From: Cadophora sp. MPI-SDFR-AT-0126
Lineage: Eukaryota > Ascomycota > Leotiomycetes > Helotiales > Ploettnerulaceae
Assembly: GCA_020747065.1 (NCBI GenBank)
Contig: JAGMVK010000021.1
Span: 248,001-312,000, forward strand
DNA length: 64,000 nucleotides
Direction of reading: 5' to 3'
This document shows, in pieces, positions 45,724 through 57,776 of this stretch; the first letter of the stretch is position 1, and every line of letters begins with the position of its first letter. Below the pieces are notes generated by a model that saw only the letters and a program-made list of their open reading frames with translations, was not told the DNA's origin and searched no databases. The position numbers were made by a program, and so were the translations under genes.

Positions 45724-48700
45724 ATGCCTCAGTTCACTAAATCTTTCTCTGATCAGAACCACTCAGCTAATGCAAGAAGAGTATGTCAATTCTCTACCGC
45801 TTTTCCCCGCAAGGCAAACCTAACTCTGGTGAAGCAGCAGGCTCGAGGACAACTGTACAAGAACAAGAGTTTTCAAGGACCTCAAACCACAAGATACGAG
45901 TCGAAACCATTGCAGGAGAAACCCCCGATCCCAGTATCCACTGCCACCAAAAACAAGCTCGATGTATTCCATTTCAACGGACATACCAATGAAGATGCCT
46001 CAAAGACGGTGATTAGTCTCCTCTCGTCGGATGAGAAAGAGAATGAAGTGCCAAAAAGCAGGGAGCCCGCAGTCGGAAATCGAAATGAGGGACCAAAGGC
46101 ACCTCAAGAGCAGCCAGCACTTCCCACCTCAGCAAGAAAGCCGGTTCCATCAACACCAGCCGGCAGATTGGCGCTTCCAGATCTGATTGGGATGGGAGAT
46201 GTGAGACGGCCAGTGCAGAGTGTCTCCCCGGATGAGCGTATTGAATGGGACCAGAAGGATTTTGGGTCTGAGTCGTTTGGAGCCATTCGCAGAGCAAGGA
46301 AAAGAGCACGAAGCTCCTCACCAACTGGATCTTCGCCGGCTCGAGCTTTACAACCTCAAGTTGACCCAGGATCTGAGCTATGGGGCCGTTACTCGTTCAG
46401 CGGATCCAATGCGCCGACACCTCAAGGTCCAGCCGTTCCTGCTCTCGCACACATCATGCAAACATCGTCCCCTCAGCCTACGAAAGAAGGCATCACACCA
46501 CGTTCAGGGAATGGATTAAGAAGAGCCAACAGTTGTGGCAACCAATTTCCGAAACGAAGAAGAATTGGAGGTTTTCAGAGTGATGATGTCTTCACTGAAT
46601 CGGCCGCTATAGGTCCTTCCAAGCTCTCTGTCTTAATTGAGAGAGTAGCCGAAGGGCTGTCACAACCAAAACGAAAAGATATTCAAGGCGAGCGGATGCT
46701 CTCGGATGTCGAGGACGTGTCACCAATCCAACAAAGCCGCCTTCGAGAGAGCGACTCTGCGCTGATGGAGTGCTTCCAGGAGCAGCCTATAGCACAGCCA
46801 GATGTGGAGGCACTTCCTCCTCTGCCTGATCATCCAGACTCTTCTGACTATGGAGAATTCGACGACGATGAGTTCGATGACAGCTTACTTGAAGTTTCTG
46901 ACTCGAGTGCCCAAGTGTACTCAGCACCAATATTCCCTCCAGATCCACCTCCACAAACCCGGCCAGTGGCGATAGTAGAGACGAAGCCGCCAGGTGTAGG
47001 TGTGGTTGCCTCGAGACTATCTGAGCCTGTTTCCGCTCTTCAAGGAGAAAAGGATGAGTTCGATGAATCGGACGACGATATGTTTGAGGCTGGTCTAGAG
47101 CAGATTGCATCCCAATTTGATCCACAAATTTCCATTGCGAAGAAACTATCACCTGTAACAGAGGATGTCCGTGGAACGGTTCGGAAGATGAGAAGAGTAT
47201 CTTCCAAGGCGGAATCGGAAGATGAGTTTGGCGATGGGGGTCTAGATGATGACGACTTTGAAGCTGCTGAAGCTACCGCAACACAAGCTATCCAACAGAC
47301 CGGCAATAGTCTTTTACCTGTACGTGCCAGACATTCATAGTAATATACACTTTTACTAAGGTCCTCTAGTCCACGCAAAAAGCAGCCATTCAAAGGTATC
47401 TTGTCACCACTATACTTGAATCCGAGTTTGAAAATGTAAAGGGCCGCAAGCAACAAGAGAAGGTAAAATAAGCACATAATACATCGAGATCACAGCATCG
47501 AGATCATAGCTAATTCGACACTGTAGATTTTGATTCTCCAAGCCGAGGGTTCGAAGATACCAAAGGCAGTTCACCTAAGAGGCATCTGGATAGAGACACC
47601 AGTGACTGTTCAAGCATTTGTACATGTTATTGGTCTTTTTGATGCTCATGGAAAGTGTGTCGTCGACGATAATGTCAACCTATTGATCCTCCATCCAGAT
47701 CATCTCATCTCGTCAACAGTAGTTGCAGACTCATTTGGCTGTACTCGCCGAGCTGTCCTTCAGGATAGAGTCAAGGCGACAAGCGACTCTAGTGCCCCTT
47801 TGGTGTATGGCACGATATTACACGAGATATTCCAAGTAGCCATGCTGGAGAACCGATGGGACTCGGAATGGCTTGGTGGACTCATCGAAAAGACAGCTAT
47901 TCGCCACCTAGAGGATCTGTATAATATCAAGAAACAAGTGCCAGATGCTGTTGAGCACTTGACAAGCAAGATGCCCGAGCTACAGGGCTGGGCAGAATTG
48001 TTCATCTCCTCGCAACCAAATGTTTGTGTCCCTATTCTGGCTTGATACGTTTAAACTGACACTATCTAGCCCGACGCAAAGGTCAAAGCTGGTAATGGAG
48101 ATACCGCTATTATGTGTGTCAGCAAGCTTCTAGATGTAGAAGAACATGTGTGGTCTCCCATGTATGGTTTGAAGGGTAACATCGATGCTACTGTTCAGGT
48201 AACCATGAAAGATGGAATGGAGCAGCGAACGTTGACTGTTCCTTTCGAAGTCAAGACCGGAAAGAATCCCTCCGCAGCTCACCGCGCTCAGACCGCTTTA
48301 TACAACCTCCTTCTATCCGATCGATATGATGTCGAGATCGCATACGGCATTCTATACTATATGGAAACTTCGGAAACGATCCGCATTCCTGCAATACGAC
48401 ATGAACTTCGACACATGATCATGCAACGGAATGAACTTGCCTGTTTCGTCCGGGAACGCCATGCACAACTTCCTCCCATGCTGAAGAAAGAGAATATGTG
48501 CAACAGATGCTATGCTAAAGTTCCTTGCTTCATCTACCACAAACTCGCTGATGATGGAGATGGAGAGACGAGTGGAATGAAAGCCAAATTCGACGAAGTT
48601 GTCAAGCACCTCACGCCAAAGCACAAGGAGTTTTTCTTGAAATGGGACGATCTTCTCACCAAGGAAGAAAAGGAGAGTCTCAAGTTCCGCAGGGAGCTTT

Positions 48701-51030
48701 GGACCATGCTCAGCTCCGAGCGGGAGAAGCTTGGTAGATGCTTCTCAAATGTCATCATTGAGCCTGGCTCGGCATACGAAGAGAAGGACAATCCCAAGAT
48801 CAATCGATACAGATACAGCCTCGTCAAACCGGACCCACCACCTGGATTCTCGTTCCTCGACTCGCAAATTATAGTTGGAGAGCCTATAGTCATCTCAGAT
48901 GAGAAAGGACATTTTGCTCTCGCAAACGGTTTTGTCACCCATGTCCGCAAGAAGCGTGTTACCGTCGCTGTGGATCGTCGACTGCACAATGCTCGCATTC
49001 GTCAACCTGGGTTTGACGATGTTGACAATCAGGTTTTCGCTAGCATCATGGAAGTTGCACCTGAGGGCTCTTCGATGGAAGAAGCCACCGGGAAGATCAA
49101 GGAAGATCCTATCAGATATCGACTAGATAAAGACGAATTCAGCAATGGCATGGCGACGGTCCGGAACAACCTCATACAAGTCATGTCAGATGGTCCGTTT
49201 GGTTCTCGACACATCCGCAGCTTGGTTGTTGACCTCAACGCACCGCGATTCAAGACTCAAGCTACTGCATACGTCTTACAGGATCGCGAGAATATCAACA
49301 TTGATCAGAGAAGGGCGATTCAGAAAGTGATGAGTGCCGAAGATTATGCCCTGGTTCTGGGGATGCCGGGAACTGGCAAGACAACCACCATCGCCCATAT
49401 CATTCGGGCTCTTGTGTCCCAAGGCAAGACAGTGTTGCTCACATCGTATACTCATACTGCAGTGGACAATATATTGTTGAAGCTGAAAGACGACAGTATC
49501 CCAATTCTTCGTCTGGGAGCAATTGCAAAGATCGCCATGGAAGTCCAGGAATTTGCAACACTGGCAGCGACTACCAAAACATCTTTCGAGGAGATCAGGC
49601 ATGCGTGGCACGACACCCCAATTGTCGCTACCACCTGCCTCGGTATTAACCATGCCATCTTCAGCGAACGCACGTTCGACTACTGTATCGTTGATGAAGC
49701 CTCTCAGATCACCCTCCCAGTCTGTTTAGGACCCATTCGCCTCGCTAAGACGTTTATCCTCGTGGGCGATCACAACCAGCTTCCACCACTCGTCCAAAAC
49801 AAGGAAGCCCTCACAGGAGGTTTAGATATAAGTCTCTTCAAGCACCTCTCCGACATGCATCCCAGCTCAGTTGTGTACCTCGAACACCAATACCGCATGT
49901 GCGAAGACGTAATGGCTCTTAGTAACAACCTCATCTACCGAGGCCGTCTCAAATGCGGCAGTCAAGAAGTAGCTAACAGCCGTATAAAAATTCCCAACAT
50001 CGACGCCCTCAAGTCCCATCACTACACATCCTCAACTCTCTCCCTTGGCTCCAGATCATTCTGCACCGACAGTGCCAACGCAAACTCCTGCTGGATCCGC
50101 CACCTCGTCGACCCATTGACAAAGGTCTCCTTCATCAACACCGACCCGCTCCTACCCCTTTCCCGCGAAGAAGCAAAAGGAAATCGCATCGTCAACCCCA
50201 CCGAAGCCAACATATGCACGCAGCTGGTCGAGTCGCTCCTCACAGTCGGCGTCCCCGCCTCCAGCATCGGCATAATGACACACTACCGCAGCCAACTCTC
50301 CCTCCTCAAACACAGCATGCGCGCGCACCCAGAACTGGAAATGCACACCGCAGACCGCTTCCAAGGCCGCGACAAAGACGTCATTATCTTGTCGCTTGTC
50401 CGGAGTAATGAGGCGAGGTCGATTGGTGAGTTGTTGAAGGACTGGAGGAGAATTAATGTGGCGTTCACGAGGGCAAAGACGAAGTTGCTGGTAGTGGGGA
50501 GTAAGGAGACCCTAGGTGGGTTTGCTAATGGGGGAAAGGAAGAGGGTGAAGGAGAGGAGGAGATGGAGATGGTGGGGAAATTTGTGAAGTTGATGGATGG
50601 GAAAGGGTGGATCTTCGATCTACCGAAGGATGCGTTGACGAACCATCTTTTTGAGGTGGGCAGGACGCAGACACAGACGCAGGCTGGGAGTGGTAGAATC
50701 GGAGCGAGTCAGGGAGTACCTCTTGATGTCAAGACTGAGATTTTCGGCGCTGAGAATGCCCCTGGTGCAGGGGCTGCGCTTATTGCTGCATTGGAGAGGA
50801 AGAGGAAAGGCTTGAGTGAGAGTGGCACGCACGGAAAGGAAAACCCTGGTATGAATCGCAGCCCGAAATCAATCATGAAGAGTGCTGGGAATGGAATATT
50901 GAATAGGAATGGAAGACCGCCACTCGGACAGTTGAGACAGCCGATGAAGAAAGTCACCGGCATGAAGCCGTTCAAGCAGCCGAGTATGATGAGTACGACG
51001 ATGGATATCATTAATGATGCGATGTCTTGA
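45724..51030 (+). CDS. DNA2: DNA replication helicase/nuclease Dna2
   Basis: Dna2 trims long 5' flaps on Okazaki fragments and resects DNA ends. Exons 45724-45780, 45838-47319, 47370-47462, 47527-48021 and 48070-51030 give 1695 residues. The first 510 residues are disordered and phospho-site rich. The RecB-type nuclease is seen in GLKGNIDATVQ and VPFEVKTGKNPSAAHRAQTA. The Fe-S cluster cysteines include the early SFGCTRRAVL and the later MCNRCYAKVPC. The SF1 helicase follows: Walker A GMPGTGKTTTIAH (about residue 1140), Walker B CIVDEASQ (about 1250), HQYRMCEDV, ADRFQGRDKDVIIL and INVAFTRAKTKLLVVGS (about 1500). Intron 1 (45781 on) has gtatgt, a ctaac branch and a tandem gaagcagcag acceptor. 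Because it is a multiple of three, splicing is not strictly required. The ATG at 45724 follows an in-frame TTG that I do not use. Confidence 0.95.
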
Positions 51031-51625
51031 ACTGGGTTTTTGGGCGTATATTAGGATATTGTTGTTGGTGTTTGTTGGAGTAACGGTATTGAATTGTTAT
51101 TGGGTATGCATGAAAGGATGTATCCGCATGGGGTTGGAGTAATCGTTCGATATGCGAGGCGTTCTGGTTATACACTCATTCAATTGGCATTTTGAATATT
51201 GCTAGGATTGGAAAGAGGGGTCTTTTGGGGCTGCCAATACTAGAGATGCGGTAGGATAGCTAGCATAGATGGATAGATAGATGTTCAGAGTACAGGAAAT
51301 CGAGTTGGGAACTGTTTCCTCGGGGATATTGTACAAACAGAATCCTACCAATGCCGGCCCGTGATCACTTCATTTGATCCTGTGTCGATGGGGTCGAAAC
51401 TACAGATGAATTAGTGAGAGCGTGGATTGAGAGAGTACAGTTTGCATTCGGGGAGAAGAGAAGAGGAAAACAGTCGAGATGATCAGCGTAGAATAGAGGG
51501 AAAGCGGGTGATAGCAGGGTTTAAGAATGACTTCGCCGATACGTGATTGTCTGATGCAGAGTTCGACATTACACAAGTATTCGGCTGACAACGCAAACTA
51601 TTGCCACGTCCCTGCCAAACTCCAT
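51031..51625. other. Intergenic between convergent genes
   Basis: About 0.6 kb between the DNA2 stop and the Bre4-like stop. If the last intron of the Bre4-like gene is not used, that gene would end at 51658 instead. Nothing else is seen. Confidence 0.45.
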
Positions 51626-54600
51626 TCAAGCCAACGACGGCTTTCTCGTCCTTTTAGTCAGGTATCGAGCAGATCTGAGCGAAACGTCCCCAAGGAGCAG
51701 GAAGACTCAAACAAAAAGCGCCTCATCAACAAACCAAAAACAAAATCGAAATCAACATACCCTCTCTCCCCCACAATCTCCTTTGTGTACTTCTGCAGCT
51801 GTTCCAACTGCTGTACACATCCCGTCAAGCTCTGACTGTAGGAGTAACTGTATATCTGCGACCATTTCCTGCTTTCGCGCTCGAGGGTGTTGACTTTGAG
51901 ATCGGGCTTCTCCGAGTCGGTGGTTGGGTTGAAGGTGGTGGTATTTGTGGCTTGCATGGCTTCGACTTCGGCCATGTGGGAAAGGAGGCGTTTTCGCGCA
52001 GCGGCTGCGTTTGGGAGGTAGCGCTGTAAGTGGTGTTAGTAATGTAGTGGCGGTTGAGTGCTGGTGTTGCGATGTGGGGGAGGAATTCGTATCTGCGTTT
52101 GCATTTGCATTGAATAGATTGTGCTAGTCATACAGTAAGGTACCGAGGGGGTTGGAAGCGAGTAAACGGTCAACAATCCAAGTAAACACGCAACACCTAC
52201 AGGCACTTTCTGATCCATTTTCAACGCACCAGCAAGTACATATAAATTCATTAGTATAGCAGCCACAGCGTCCCGTCGATACGTAAGCAAGCTTTCGGCT
52301 GCTTGTTCATTATCGGACATGTAATGCGGGTGGAAAAAGAGCGAGGACTGGCGGACTGAGATTAGGTACTCGAAGAAGCGCTCGCAGCCGTCAATTAGAG
52401 CGGAGTAGGGGAGGGGATTGAAGGGTCCACGGAGCCGGATTTCGTGGCGGGTTAGGGCCTGGGGGTTTTTAGTGGAGAGTATAAACAAGAGATAGAGGAT
52501 GGGACGGACCATGAGTTGTCTGATACGGACGAGCCCTTCGCGTAGCCGACCTTCAAGCATTTCTGGAATTTCGTTAGAATGGGTAAAGGCATTGCGATGT
52601 GGTGACTTGCCAGATCTTGCTATGTCTTCCTTTGTAGGTTCTTCTCCTTTCTCAAAATATACATACTTGGCTACCACACCACGATAGATGATACTAGAGT
52701 ATATCATCATAGAAGCAAGAGCTTTCCTCAACTCGTGCCGTGCCACGAATGGCCACAACACCCAGTTAACAATCACCGCAGCAACAACACCCACCACGAA
52801 TGCTAGACCACGAGTCCAGGCAATGTGGGCTGTTGATGGTAAGCCGTCATTTGCTTTGGCGCTGAGTGATACAACGGTAAAGGAGATACAGCCGACGATG
52901 CCGGAACGAGGATGGGAGCTTTGCGTGAAACGATACATCATGGGAAGCATGTATATGGCTGCAAAGACGGCCATCACGTAGGGATTACCATTGTCTGCCC
53001 CGTACGCTAGACCTCCCCATACTGCTCCAAGAATGCAGCACAGGCAGCGGGTGACGAGATCCTGGATGTTGCCCCCTACCCGGGGATGGGACATCATCCA
53101 TGCGGCTAGTATTAGTCAGTATCTTCACAATCTCTCGCATTGAAAGGTGTTGGGAAGCATGGAATATGTTGGTGACTGGTGAGGGGCAGAAATAGATTTG
53201 CCATACCAACGACAGCCCACCAACTTTCATTCTGATTCCACCATCCTCTACTTTGCTCAAGCCAAGCAGGCACTGACAACAGAGACGTGGTTAAAACAAC
53301 TTTAAGAGCAAACCTCGTCTCAAAGCCTTGTAGCCTGTGGAGAATCTCCCATAGTCTGTATCTAAACTGTTTCTCCTTGGACTTCTTAGACTCCTCCTTC
53401 TCTTCCTCATACTTACCTAGTGTATCGGTTCTCTTGACTGACTGGCTTTCTTGTTTCTCACCGTGGTGTCTATGCTGTTGAGGGCCGCGAGGAAGTGGTT
53501 CGTAGACGTTCGCCATGCCTTGCATGGTTCTAGCGAGTTGATTCTGGCTTTGAAAGTAGAATCCCGCCGTCAAGCCACCACGGTCATGACGAACTTGGTG
53601 GTTGGTACGTTGGAGCGCCTTCTTCCAAGGATAAGAAGGCAGATACAGTCTCCATCCTCTCTTTTTCTGCTGCATTTCCATCACCTTCACTAGTAGAGCT
53701 TCCACAGTTCGGGCAGCCTGTCTGATAGGATGTACGAAGAGAAATAGCTCTACAACTTCTGGATGGTCAGAATATGTTGGTGGCAGATCCGGATTGTTCA
53801 TCAGGGACTCCTCTTCATCATCATACTTAATGGTGGCCTTGCGAAGTTTCGTCAAGGAGCCTAGGATATCAGTAGAAACGTCTTTGGGAGGACCCAAATA
53901 CTTTCGGTATCCTGACATGTCCATCAGAACCGCATCACACCTTGCTAGCGATGTTCGCATGCTGGATAGGAGTTTTGACGTTGGATCTGCCAATCTGCTC
54001 GCTACAAGCCTGACTGCTTTCTCTCCGGTCGATGTTCGGAATATCGTAGGAGACTCTTTTGGGGTGTCAATGTCAATCACTGCATCTTTTCCACCCTGAA
54101 GACTTTCAGTCGATACTTCAATATTAGGCACAGTCAAGTCTGCTCCTGCAACTCTAGGTTCAGAAGATCGACCTCGACGGTCCCCAGTCGTAGAGTCTTC
54201 ACGGAGGGGTTCAAAGTCGTCAAATAATTGCGTCTCCATTTTGAGCGAAAGCAATGACCTGATAACACCCTGCATAAGGTTTCGTAACGATGCAACATCT
54301 GATGGCTGAAATCGAGTAATCGAGATGTCTAGCGCCAGGTCTCTGTAAGACTGCGAGAGGTTCACAAAGGTCCATGCTAGCTGTCGGTGTAGCATTAGTG
54401 GATCTGGCTGAGGAATAGCAAGTCCATCACGCATAACGGCGAAAGCGTTGTGCAACGATACTGCCAGTGGTCGAGCTCCAGCATCTGGAGCTATGGTGCA
54501 GCAGATCAGCATACACAAGGCCTGACCAAACAGCCATGGAATTCCATAGTCGAAAAGCTTCTTCCAATCGACTTCCTCGGCCGCATCCGCCAGACAAGTA

Positions 54601-55565
54601 TAGCTGATCGCAATCCCAGCGCATATGACAAGCTGGTAAAATCTCGCTAGGTAACATCTGAGTGCGGCAACTGTGCCCATGAAAACCACGAGGAAAGCGG
54701 CTAAGATTCCCCCGAATCCCCTACGAGCAACGGCGGTAGATGAAGATAGCCAAAGAGCAAAAGCACCCCATCCCAGTCCGGTGGCCGAACCGAGAATCGT
54801 GAGGACTGTGCCGTCAACTTGCGCTCCGATAGTCCGACCGGGATGGTTGATGATGGCGGAAATAACCATAATGTAACTGTATCGCCCCATCCACTCTCTT
54901 ATGACTGGAATGAGGCATAATATGTACGCGATGAAAAATGCCAGAAAGGACTTGGTCAATTTGATACCAGCTCTGGTGGTTGTCACAGCTGTGATCACCT
55001 CCTTGACACCGTGCCATTGATCAGGGAAGAAAGCCTTTGGAGACAACGAGCTAGTCTTTTTGAACGCTGCAGGAAGAGTGTATTGCGCATCTCTCATTAG
55101 GTCCTCGTGATTGACCTTGGGAGGCTTGAAAAATGAAGCATCGAAAAAGCCATCTCGAGTTTCTTCCACTCCATAGGTTTCAAGATCCAAATCTAGGTCA
55201 CGAAGTAGACTTTCTAGTCGACTATGGCTTATGCTCGTCCTCGGAGTAGCTGGAACAGAACTTGCTGGACTTCTCAAGGGTCCTCTGGATTTTCTTGGCG
55301 TAAATGAGCCCATGTAGATGCTCGAAGCAGAAGACCCTGGGTCACCTGATGGTGCTGGAAGTCGGATGTGCTTTCCAGGCTTGCCAGAGCCAGAACTGGT
55401 TCCTTCATGATGGGTGCCATGCGATCTTCGTCGTCGATGCAATCCGGGTCCTTTATCTTGAGTATTTACAGCAGTTGTCTGACGTCTCGGGCCGAAGGAA
55501 GGTGCTGTGAAGTGCAATTGAGGCGCCTCGCCTTCACCGGTGCTTTTCGAAGAGGCCATTGACAC
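51626..55565 (-). CDS. Bre4-like multi-pass membrane protein (FUSC / aromatic-acid-exporter fold, DUF2421)
   Basis: Exons 55565-53207, 53105-52144, 52023-51761 and 51650-51626 give 1202 residues; a start two codons in (MASSKST) is also possible. The N-terminal 130 residues are disordered and basic. Two clusters of membrane segments lie at about residues 190-370 (LTKSFLAFFIAYILCLIPVI, ILAAFLVVFMGTVAALRCYL) and 760-910 (CCILGAVWGGLAYGADNG, GLAFVVGVVAAVIVNWVLW). This two-block layout is typical of FUSC-type proteins and yeast Bre4, linked to brefeldin A sensitivity; the transported substrate is unknown. The second block begins after an intron that restores SWWAVVAAWMMSHPRVGGN. The C-terminal 120 residues are soluble. 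The last intron uses gtatgt and ends in a short GTRKPSLA tail; reading through instead gives an unrelated tail to 51658. Confidence 0.85.
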
Positions 55566-56154
55566 GCTGAATCAAAGACATTTTCCAAGAAAGCTATGCT
55601 ATATAGTTTTCCTCCTTGGGAACATTCGAGAAGGTTACTCGTTAAAACAAGTGATAAACGCGCGTCAAAGCCGCCGAGGTTTGGTTGACGTTGAAGAGTG
55701 GCGTGGCGGCTAAGAACATGACAAAGTGAGGTAAGGTAAGGTAAGGTAAGGTAAGGTAAGGTAAGGTAACCTAAGCCCAAGCTAGGCAAGACAAGAGACA
55801 AGACAACACTAGTGAAATCTTTTTTTGTAAGATTTACAGTAACGTAACCGAAGGCCTCCAACCTGAAATCTGTAACACTTCGGCTTCTCCTTTCTCCGAT
55901 AAAATCTTAACCTTAATTTTAATGTGCATCTATCTCATCTTATCAGGATTGTGACTGTGGCAAAACCCGAAACTTTAGCATTTGCCGTATTCTACCGCAA
56001 CTTTCCAACACTCCTTTCTTCCCACTTTCGTTTTTGCTGCAAGGGTGGAGATCGAACGTTGTCTCGGGTTCAAAGGCACCACCACCACCACCACCTGCAC
56101 TCCACAACATAATCCACTATCACAACAGTCAACCCACCACATCCCAGCACAGCC
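55566..56154. other. Divergent intergenic region with pentanucleotide array
   Basis: 589 bp between the Bre4-like and sirtuin start codons, containing the GTAAG array at 55731-55769 and a following CAAGA-rich stretch. Otherwise no feature is recognised. Confidence 0.5.
55731..55769. repeat. Tandem GTAAG pentanucleotide array, about 8 copies
   Basis: Seven perfect GTAAG units are followed by a last GTAA that runs into ACCTAAG, making a small inverted end (GGTAA-CCTAA). The array lies about 165 bp upstream of the Bre4-like ATG. It is not telomeric TTAGGG and not a CRISPR array. Confidence 0.9.
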
Positions 56155-57776
56155 ATGGATACCAGTCGACTTGGATCCACGCCGGCTGCCGTCACGAAAG
56201 TCATCGACCTGGACTCTGACAGCGAAGCCGAAATTATGGACGCGCTCGCACTCCAAGGCGCGCAACGTGGCAATATTAACGGCAGTCTCAAGTTAGAGCC
56301 TCCCAAAGTTGAGTACATCGAGTCAGGTGACGAGGGGGACAACGAACTCGAACTCGAACTAGAGCCGTCGGCCATCAAGACTGACGACGACGATGACGAC
56401 GGCGATGCATGGGATCTAGAGTCTGTCATCGAGATCGAGGGCGCGTTGGAGGAGGTCAGCGATGAGAATTTGGCTGGTGGTGGTGAGTTGACTCCTGAAA
56501 CTCCTAGGAAAGTAGTACTGGTGCAGAATCGCTAAATTTAGATTCAGATGATGAATGTTCTCTGAAAGAGGCCATTGCATACAGAACTCTCCTTCGAGAC
56601 GTCGGCCCTGAGCAGTTCTGTGCTCAGACTGTTGAAGCCGGCAATGTCACGGCAAAGAAGTTATTGACAGCATTCCATGTTCGGCCGCCCGCAGTACTCG
56701 AAGGTTATGATGATCAATCATATTACACTCTCCTGGGCCTGGCCATCAGTCGGGAACTCTCCAAGAGAATTAAGCTTCCACAATACAATACCGTCGACGA
56801 CGCCGTATCTCTGATCAAGAAGGCAAGAAACATCATCGTTCTTACTGGCGCTGGAATCTCGACTTCGCTTGGCATTCCTGACTTCCGATCCAAGGACACA
56901 GGCCTATACTCCAAACTCGCTCATCTCGGGCTCAACGACCCCCAAGAAGTCTTCGACATCTCCATCTTCCGCGAAGACCCCTCAGTCTTCTTCTCCATCG
57001 CCAAAGACATCCTCCCCGACACCGAACGCTTCACACCAACACACGCCTTCATACACCTCCTCCAGCAAAAAGGCAAGCTCTTAACCAACTATTCCCAAAA
57101 CATCGACAACATCGAGTCCGTCGCCGGCATCCTCCCCGAGAAGCTCATCCAATGCCATGGCTCCTTCGCCACAGCAACCTGCCAAGTATGCGGCTACAAA
57201 GTCGACGGCCACCTCATCTTCCCCGACATCCGAGCCGGTCGCATCCCACACTGTGACCGGTGTATCGCACAAGCACGTCGTCTCCGCGCGCCCACGGCCA
57301 TGAAGCGCAAACGCTCGAACCAAGGCCAAGACAAGAAGAAGCGCCGCTTCGATCTCGACGGCGGGGACAGTTCCGAGGACGACGACTACGATGATCCGCA
57401 ATCGGGCGTCATGAAGCCGGATATCACGTTCTTCGGCGAGGCGCTTCCAGATCGCTTTTCAGACCGGTTGACGAACCACGACAAATCGCTTGTGGACCTC
57501 GTCATCGTCATAGGCACGTCATTGAAAGTCGCTCCGGTGTCAGAAGTCGTGCCATACCTACCTTCGCATATCCCGCAAATGTACATCTCGCGTACGCCGG
57601 TGTCGCATGTCAATTTCGATATCGATATGCTTGGTGACTGCGATGTCGTGGTTGCGGAGCTGTGTCGACGTGCGGGATGGGAGTTGAAGCATGAGATGTT
57701 GCCTGAGGATCAGGAGGTTGTTATTACGCTTGAGGATGGGTATGCTAGCCGGCATGTCTTTACTGTGAAGGAGTAA
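56155..57776 (+). CDS. Sir2-family NAD-dependent protein deacetylase (class I sirtuin, Hst1/Sir2-like)
   Basis: Exons 56155-56482 and 56542-57776 give 520 residues. The first 110 are acidic ([11 protein letters not shown]). The catalytic core starts near residue 205: the NAD-binding GAGIS is at about 212-216 ([19 protein letters not shown]), followed by [11 protein letters not shown], and the catalytic His is His315 in [11 protein letters not shown]. The zinc cysteines are about 323, 326, 347 and 350 (CQVC and CDRC). Between the second zinc pair and [12 protein letters not shown] lies an insert of about 48 residues with a bipartite-like basic run ([18 protein letters not shown]) and an acidic tail ([10 protein letters not shown]). 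The basic run suggests nuclear location. Targets are likely histones, by family. Confidence 0.92.

Noticed and set aside
55731..55769. GTAAG array as a telomere-like or CRISPR repeat
   Set aside because: The unit is not TTAGGG, is only 5 bp with no spacers, and the organism is a fungus.
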